In this document: positions 55,659-64,000 of the stretch, piece by piece
How the letters are laid out: each line of letters starts with the position of its first letter
Numbering within the stretch: the stretch's first letter is position 1
Assembly (NCBI GenBank): GCA_025330725.1
Contig: JAIWND010000030.1
Coordinates: forward strand, 248,001 to 312,000
From: Chlamydoabsidia padenii
Lineage: Eukaryota; Mucoromycota; Mucoromycetes; Mucorales; Cunninghamellaceae
DNA length: 64,000 nt
Reading direction: 5' to 3'
Made by a program: the position numbers and the translations under genes
The notes under the pieces: model-generated
What the model saw: the letters and a program-made list of their open reading frames with translations, nothing else
Told to the model about the DNA's origin: nothing
The model's database searches: none

Positions 55659-58594
55659 CTAGATGTGTCTTGTATATGGATCATCGTCTTGCCACGTTCT
55701 TGGTAAAGTTGTACGTTGGCGTTCTCGGATGACAGCCTCAATGTAAGCATCGACACTACCATCATTCTGAGCACGGTAAAACACAGTTGCTTGTGTTGGG
55801 TTTGACACCTCCAACAAACTGGCATATTCGCCTCTTGCCTCCTCCTCTTCTTCTTCAACTCTTGCTAATAGCTCTCTGAGCCTTCTCGCATCGGCACGCT
55901 TATTCCTGTACCTGATTTCCAACGCCAACAAATTACGCTCCTCATCTACGACAGGGGCTTCATCATTACCTTGGTAACCTTCTTCTGGATCTCGCCTAGG
56001 AATCCTTCTGCGTGGAATCACCAAATCAGGGATGGTGAAAGGTGATGGTTGTTGCTGTTCTAGTCTTCGGCGTGGGATTATCAGTGCCGGTGGTTCAGCA
56101 TCATGTGCAATATAGGATAACGGACGTCGCATAGGAGGACGAGGCAAAACGCCTTCACGAGGATGATTACCAGGATGGTAAGGATTGGGGTTGATGGTCT
56201 ACGCGTAGAAATAGTTAGCATAGTTAAAATAAATTAGGTCGATTAGATATAATTACCTGCAGGAAACTGATGAATGGTGGCGTGTGTGATCGTTTTATAA
56301 AAAATCTTCTGTTCACCAAATCATCATGATCTAGCAAATATGTTTTCACTAAATGCTTGCATAGTGTGACAGGACTGTGCAAGAACGCGGGACAGCCACA
56401 TACCCACTGAGACAAATTTGTCGAGTAGTAGCGCCCGGAAACCTGTGCAGCCCTTCCTTTAATCCATTCTTCCATGAACCGTGCTTCAAATGTTGATGTT
56501 TCAGACCGGTACACCACCATTGATTGATATTTTACTTTCAGTTTTCTGTAATAATGTTTCAAGATTACAAATGTAACCAAGTCCAGCCTTGCGCGATTAT
56601 AATGGTACAAGTGCGTTCGTTTTAAAACTTTCCAGTGGGCTTCAATCATCATGGTCGTTTTTCCGATTGGGATCATACCGTTTACGGCAGATTTCGCCCA
56701 GCGATCATATGCAGATTTAGTATACCAGTTTCTATACAGGTATGCCCAAGTGTCCTGAAGGTTGTTGGCGTGGCAGTAGTTGTATATTTCTTCTGTCGAA
56801 CGCGTCCGAATTGCTTCATTTGATGGATGATATGTCGGACCTGATGCATGAATTGTAATTCCTTTTTTAGTAAATGCCCCGAATTACTGAAAAAACATTT
56901 ACCTTCGGGAATCATGTGGTGCATGTTGTAATGTTTCCCCATCATTTCCAATATAATAGTTCTCTGGCTTATTGTCGCTAACAGATTTCCGCCCCTTCTT
57001 CGAGCATCGTGAACGGGAACGAAGCTAGGATCAACGAACTCATATTCATTGTGTGCATCGAATCCATTGTAAATTGGGAGAATGGTAGTTTTTGGTTTAG
57101 ATAACTTGGTTTTGACAGCTCTCTTCAAGTGCCAAAGACACAAACGAACAATTGATCGACCATTGGATGGCCAAACAGCTTCAATTGCAGCAATTTCAGC
57201 TTGATCTTTGTCGGTAAAGAAGAAAGTGGGGTTCAAACCCCGATCCTTCATCGCTCTGAAAAAGATTTTCAGGGTTGCAATCCTTCCTGTATCTGCATAT
57301 GGTTCAGATGAGGCATTGGCATTGCTGTCAACCTTCATAATCAGATAAGCAATGGGGTAGCCTGAACCGTAGACATTTGCAACAACACCAAATAGTTCAA
57401 AACCGACGCGATTCGTTTTGTACGTCGAGTCGACATGGTATTCTGTAACCTGGTCGCTTTGAACAAGGAGATCAAAAAAGCCAGTTTTAAAGCCCAAATA
57501 CTTTACACCAGCAGTGTTTCGAAACATCAACTACAGTACATCATTCAATATTAAATGCAACGGTAGATCAATAAGTTTATTAGTAAATATTGACAAATAA
57601 TCTACACTACAGTATCTTTACTATGTACTATACCCTATATCTAGTTACTCTTCGCACCCACAACCATTTCCTACAGAATCCTTCACTAAACCCATACTTG
57701 TTACTTACCTCCTCACAATCCAATTCTTCTTGTAGCGATTCTACTAGGATGCGACTTGATTGAAGTTGATCTTCGGCTTTCTTGTACGACGCCACGAACG
57801 CATTGCGCCAGGCCGAGGACACTTGCCCCCGGTTAACAACGTAGCCAAATTCTTCAACAACTTTCTCATACAGGCCCACAGCATTAAGATCGTGGACATC
57901 GATTCGCGAGGTAATGAATGTTTTGATCGCTTGAGGCATGGGAGTTGCCCGAATCATACGCAACTCCAATGCTTCAGGTCTTTCATGGTCAATATTATGG
58001 ACGACGTTCAAGTTGATCCATCTGTACTTGCGGTTAATGAACCCGAAGACTTTTCCTCTGCAGTCGAATGAATCCATCCGTTGATAACGTCGTCGCAATA
58101 TAGATTGGTCTAATTGGCGGCAAGCTTCAAAAAAAAAAAAAAGAGATTAATGTTTTTACCGACTTCTATACATGTTTACCATGATCATCCTGCGAGCAAA
58201 CGAATTCGAAGGCCACACAGTGTCGCAACTCAGGCGTGGCCATATACCGCGGGTGATACTCGTAGTGATCGATATCCTTGACAAGATCCAAAATTGCTTG
58301 GTGCATTTGCTGATCTGTCAAGTCGTAGAGAACAGGCGACATATAAACATCAGCGGCCAGATAAACGCCATCGTCACCGACTTCGCTAGGGTCCAAGAAG
58401 TGATGCCGGATTTCAGAGTCGTACATAAGAAAAGCGGGAGGTTTTGGTTCTGGCACATCTCTTTCACGGCAATTGTAACAAGTTTTAAACAGTTTATCGG
58501 CTCTAACACCAATGAAAAGTTCGTGTCGCTTATAGCCTTTGCATCTGCTACAGCGGATGAGTGTAGAGGGGTCAGTGGGAGTTGGAGTGTTCAT
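55659..58594 (-). CDS. MULE transposase
   Basis: Cuts the element ends and catalyses transposition. About five exons and some 860 residues. The N-terminus has a zinc-ribbon-like CSRCKGYKRHELF...CYNCRERD, a probable DNA-binding module. A helical region follows. The DDE core (MULE domain) starts TEYHVDSTYKTNRVGFELFG with the first Asp and continues TFFFTDKDQAEIAAIEAVWP with the second, then IVRLCLWHLKRAVKT. A SWIM zinc finger follows (WVCGCPAFLHSP...CKHLVKTYL, C-x-C...C-x-H). The last exon adds an Arg-rich, Pro-rich tail and an acidic Glu-rich helix, ending PRTWQDDDPYTRHI. All frames join through consensus introns. The ATG at 58594 is about 85 bases inside the right inverted repeat. Confidence 0.9.
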
Positions 58595-58678
58595 AATAAA
58601 AGTCAAGAATAAAGTAGAGAGGTAGAAGTGAAGTATGAAAAGGAAAGGAAGGAAAATTTTTATTTTTATTTTTATTTT

Positions 58679-58834
58679 TATCTTTGAGATCGCCCCAACT
58701 TTTTTTTTTTTTTTTGGTTGTCAGGGTCCCCCCCCCCTTTTTTTTTTTTTTTTCGCGAAAAAGAATCCCGTGCCTACGAAAAGCCTGGCGGGGGTTGAAT
58801 TCTCCGCGATTTTTTTGTGAAGCTAAGGTCTCGT
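58679..58834 (-). repeat. MULE right terminal inverted repeat (about 156 bp)
   Basis: Mirror of the left repeat. Its GGCGGGGGTTGAA segment (58787-58799) matches the recurrent host promoter motif and lies about 190 bases upstream of the transposase ATG, the same spacing as at host genes. Confidence 0.93.
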
Positions 58835-58843
58835 GATATTTCA
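58835..58843 (+). repeat. Right target-site duplication of MULE
   Basis: GATATTTCA, identical to 55436-55444. Confidence 0.85.
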
Positions 58844-59965
58844 CCAACCAAGGTAGAGCCAAATAAAGAGTATAATTCAAAGGATAAAAGAAGATCAGTC
58901 GTTGTAAAAGAAAGAGAGCAATAAAGGATAAAAAAAAAAAAAAAAAAAAAAGATCAGCTATTGTAAAATAAATAGAGTAATAAAGGATAAAAAGAGAGAA
59001 AATCATAAAGTCATGCAACATTTAAATGCCGACACGTGTGAACTCGTTCATTGACCACACTTCTGTTCAGGAATAAGTGTACCTCCTATACCTCTGATGT
59101 TTCAGTAAAGAATGAGCCAAATCCTTGAAAAAGTCTACGTGGTAAATCCCCACGTGTCTGTAGCAAAACCCATACATGGACAAATACCGTGGTTAAAGCG
59201 GTGTTTACAAAGAGTATGATGACAATTAGTTTTGCCGGTGTTTACAATAGAAAGAAAAGAACTATTTATACTATCTATAGGTTGCGGGGATTATCTAGCT
59301 CCAATCGAATCAGCTGTAAAATAAAATTGTTCATTTCCAAAAACCACTTTTGACTGACTGCGACCATAATCCACTTTTTGACATCCATAACCATATTAAT
59401 TGTGATCATACTCTACATTCAACTGCGACCATTATCCACACATTGGCACACATATCCATATTAATTGAAACCAAAATCCCTATTTGACAGTGACCATTGT
59501 CACCTTTAGTATATTTTGCCCCTGAATCTGATTAGTATAAATATCCACCTTCCTTGTTCAGAATTCATTTTTTATCTTCAGTTTAATAGTATCTCAAAAA
59601 TAAAAACTATCTTTGAAAATCAAAAAGGTCTTTATTACAAACTACCTCTCTTATTATCAAGCGTAACTTCTGTCTTTACCGTTCTTACTTTAGTTCAAGA
59701 GCCTCTTTTTGTTATATTTTCAAAACCCGACTTCCCTCAATCGATCTTTTTCTTTTTCTCTTAAATTATAAAGTACATTCAAGTACATCTCTAAAGGTTG
59801 AATCTTATCAAAAAAATTCTGGTACTCACTACTCTTTAACAAAACAAAACCTACTTTTACAAACTCAAGTTACTTACACTTAACCAAGTTTAGTCGCAAC
59901 AGTATCAATGTCGATATTCAATCTTTTAAAACGCCGCCAGAATCGGTCCCGACACAAAAAGTATT
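58844..59965. other. Intergenic, MULE to tRNA
   Basis: Holds an A tract near 58930-58951, a motif-like ATTTAAATGCCGAC (59022) and the 66-bp tandem repeat at 59356-59500. A TATAAATA box near 59535 is followed by pyrimidine-rich sequence but no convincing frame. It may be a promoter of a non-coding transcript, or a relic. Confidence 0.5.
59356..59500 (+). repeat. Degenerate 66-bp tandem repeat, about 2.2 units
   Basis: Units begin ACTGCGACCATAATCCAC (59356), ACTGCGACCATTATCCAC (59422) and ACAGTGACCATTGTCACC (about 59487). The first two also share CCATATTAATTG at the same offset. Confidence 0.7.
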
Positions 59966-60038
59966 TGAGGCGATAGTGACTCGAACACTAAACCTTCAGA
60001 TCTGGAATCTGACGCACTACCAATTGTGCTATCACCCC
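59966..60038 (-). tRNA. tRNA-Trp (CCA anticodon)
   Basis: A 73-nt cloverleaf on the minus strand. The acceptor stem GGGGTGA pairs with TCGCCTC (two G-U pairs) and the discriminator base is A. The D stem is GCAC/GTGC with loop AATTGGTA. The anticodon stem TCAGA/TCTGA has loop TTCCAGA, anticodon CCA. The T stem is TAGTG/CACTA with loop TTCGAGT. No intron. Confidence 0.93.
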
Positions 60039-60372
60039 GATTATGTGGAAAAAATTAATTGGTAATATATAAAGCACAGTTTAAAAAATCACGTGACTCA
60101 CCATATAAGGATTTTTGTCTCCTGTGATTCGTTGGGGGAAGCGGCGGATGAATGTCAATTCGATCCTCGTCACTTCCAGTAAGCAAGATTAGCAGCGGAC
60201 TTTCCAGATTTTACTTTTTTCGAATCTGGAAAGTTTAACATTTAACATTTATTTATTTATTTCAGGATTAAATAATATTTACACATATAAAATGAGCCGA
60301 GTGAAAAGATACAATGGATACAGATATAAATATAAAGCTAGTTTGACAAGGATCCATGAAAGCCAAATACAT
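60039..60372. other. Intergenic, tRNA to FMP40 3' end
   Basis: Contains TCACGTGA with a nearby ATATAAGG (60091-60112) and a strong hairpin (60199-60234). A possible plus-strand two-exon frame antisense to the FMP40 tail is discussed in the findings. Confidence 0.5.
60199..60234. other. Perfect 12-bp stem hairpin
   Basis: ACTTTCCAGATT and AATCTGGAAAGT are separated by a 12-base T-rich loop. The function is unknown to me. Confidence 0.65.
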
Positions 60373-62497
<2,125 letters not shown>

Positions 62498-62821
62498 CGT
62501 ATTACAAGAGGAGAGATTAAATGGAGTTGTGCAAGGGAAAGAAAAAAAAAAAAAAAAAAAAAAAAGTGGGAGAGAGAAGAAGAGAGGGAGGCAGAAACCA
62601 TAAGATAAGTTTAAAAATATAAAACTTCAAACCCCGAATTCACAAAAAAGGTCATTCACCGAGAACCGAATTAAACTTTATCAAGTCAATCATAAAATCC
62701 AGTGGTGTAAGGTACATCTTGTCAAATCTATATAAATGGGAGAACCTGCATCCTTATTTTTTGATAATCTTTCTTTCTTTTCACCATTATCTTATATCCA
62801 ACGTTAACTATCCTGCAGACA
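62498..62821. promoter_or_regulatory. Divergent promoter, FMP40 and SDR
   Basis: A 324-base divergent spacer with a single recurrent motif (TTCAAACCCCG, 62626-62636) almost midway. It lies about 130 bases from the FMP40 start and 190 from the SDR start. A TATATAAA box at about 62729 serves the SDR side. Confidence 0.5.
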
Positions 62822-64000
62822 ATGGAGATCAAAGATAAAGTCGCATTAATCTACGGTGGTACTTCAGGTATACTCAATGAAAAGACATAATATACATTCA
62901 TTTGCTCACATTGTAAAACTAAATAATAGGTATCGGCAAAGAATTAACAAAGACACTGGTTTCATTAGGGTAAGTCGACAGACAAGACTTTTACAACAAT
63001 GCGGACTTTAACCATCCCTTTTTCAAACAGCGCTTATGTGGTTTTTTCTGGCAAGAACAAAGAAAAAGGTGAAGCATTGGCCAGTATATTGAGGTAGACT
63101 TACTCCCTTAAAAAAATTGTCAATGTTCATTCATTTGTTTTTTTTTTCTAGTGAAGAACAGGCTGTATTCTTTCAGTGCGATGTCACTAATTGGGACGCA
63201 CAACAGGAAATGTACAATGTTGCCAAACGTCAATTCAAAGATCGATCGGTTGATATTGTTGTTATGGTTGCTGGTATTTTGGATTCTTCTGATTTATTAA
63301 ATGATAATGATCAAGAAGAGCAAGAAGGTACGTATCGTACACTTCAAGTAAATCTGACAGCTGCTGTCAAAGCCAATCGATTGGCTATACAACATTTCCT
63401 TCGTGAAAAGAAACCAGGATGCATTATCAATACTTCTTCCATTTATGGGTTTTGTGGAGCACCCCTGGCTCCAATGTACTCGGCATCCAAGCATGCGGTA
63501 AATTCATCCCTTTTACTTTTTTACATGGTTTTTACTTAGCTACTTTTCAAACAGATTATTGGTCTTACTAAAAGTTACGGATCTCTGTTAAAACCTACCA
63601 ATATTCGCGTCAATGCAGTGGCTCCCTCTTTTATTGGTAATAAGGGTTTTTGGCAAAGCGAGAAGAGACAACTGATCATGTATTTTTTTTTGGGGGGGGG
63701 CACATGTAGAAACTCCGATGGTAAACGTTCATGCACAACCCACGGCAGCGGCTGTTGGTTATGTTTCCATGTCCTCCTGTATTGATGCATACCTCCAAAT
63801 CATTCGAGATACATCCTTGAATGGTAAGCAATGTTCAGAAAGAATAAACTATGGTCTAACTTATAGATTCATTTATAATCAGGTAATGTGTTGATAATAA
63901 CCAGTGACAGTGTCGGATCAGAAGTGGAGAACCGATTCTTGGATCCACTAGAAAGTAAACTGGTCGAATTAAGTGAAGCAAGACAAAATTCCTACAGGCA
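62822..64000 (+). CDS. Short-chain dehydrogenase/reductase, truncated by window end
   Basis: An NAD(P)-dependent oxidoreductase of the classical SDR family; the substrate is unknown. Exons are spliced from 62822. Seen: KDKVALIYGGTSGIGKELTK (Rossmann TGxxxGIG-like, with GGTSGIG), FQCDVTNWDAQQEM, the stretch VAGIL in place of the usual NNAG, CIINTSSIYGFCGAPLAP with the catalytic Ser, YSASKHAIIGLTKSYG with Tyr-x-x-x-Lys, and NIRVNAVAPSFIETPMV. At least eight exons. The frame is still open at the window edge, so the C-terminus is missing. VMVAGIL instead of NNAG is a departure from the family. Confidence 0.88.

Larger units (their letters stand above)
55445..58834 (-). mobile_element. Complete Mutator-like transposon (MULE), 3,390 bp
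   Basis: Bounded by near-perfect terminal inverted repeats that start ACGAGACCTTAGC, and flanked by the 9-bp direct duplication GATATTTCA. Nine-base duplications are the norm for Mutator-like elements. It encodes one spliced transposase on the minus strand with no visible stop or frameshift. The two inverted repeats differ only in the lengths of A and G homopolymers, so the insertion looks recent and may be mobile. Confidence 0.92.

Noticed and set aside
58172..58612. Plus-strand 146-codon frame inside the MULE
   Set aside because: Antisense to the first transposase exon, with no family resemblance.

Overview
The window looks like nuclear DNA of an early-diverging fungus, most likely Mucoromycota (Mucorales-type). 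It is AT-rich. Most genes carry several short GT..AG introns, and the proteins are fungal (Drs2- and Spf1-type P-type ATPases, Msp1, Gcn4-type bZIP, Sis1, Fmp40, Ngl2-like nuclease). Homopolymer A/T tracts of 30-45 bases occur in introns and intergenic DNA. The phylum is an inference from gene structure and protein style, not a species identification.

Layout. 0.6-5.5 kb: Drs2-type phospholipid flippase (minus). 6.6-10.7 kb: glucosamine-6-phosphate deaminase followed on the same strand by an atypical hexokinase, probably a GlcNAc-utilisation pair. 10.8-17.2 kb: Ngl2-like nuclease, adaptin-binding p34-like protein, Atx1 copper chaperone, peroxisomal SCP2 protein and a PRPP synthetase subunit. 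17.2-18.7 kb: copy A of a dispersed repeat. 18.9-29.7 kb: Msp1, a small hypothetical protein, an SHD1/F-box/Cys-rich protein, a secreted GH3 glucosidase, Sis1, ribosomal protein uS12 and a GPI-anchored protein. 29.7-34.2 kb: gene-poor DNA with tandem relatives of the dispersed repeat and broken gene remnants. 34.3-41.2 kb: Gcn4/Cpc1-type regulator with two upstream ORFs, a four-helix membrane protein, repeat copy B and a SET/MYND methyltransferase. 42-53.2 kb: Spf1 P5A ATPase, a candidate small protein, mitochondrial ClpP, Rrp15 and an SLC45-type sugar transporter. 54-59 kb: a decayed tyrosine-recombinase gene beside an apparently complete Mutator-like transposon. 60-64 kb: tRNA-Trp(CCA), Fmp40/SelO and the start of an SDR gene.

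No single operon-like system spans the window. The strongest signals are: (1) a motif close to GCGGGRTTTRAAA in either orientation, 55-200 bp upstream of about half of the start codons and also present in the transposon ends; (2) an intact MULE with about 150-bp terminal inverted repeats and a perfect 9-bp target duplication; (3) a cpc-1/ATF4-like leader with two uORFs on the bZIP gene plus an upstream TGACTC site; (4) three very small exons (6, 14 and 18 nt) and an Spf1 start codon that exists only after splicing; (5) a dispersed repeat family with a conserved hairpin and a conserved core in four copies. Exon limits were read by eye from splice consensus and frame continuity and may be off by a few bases.
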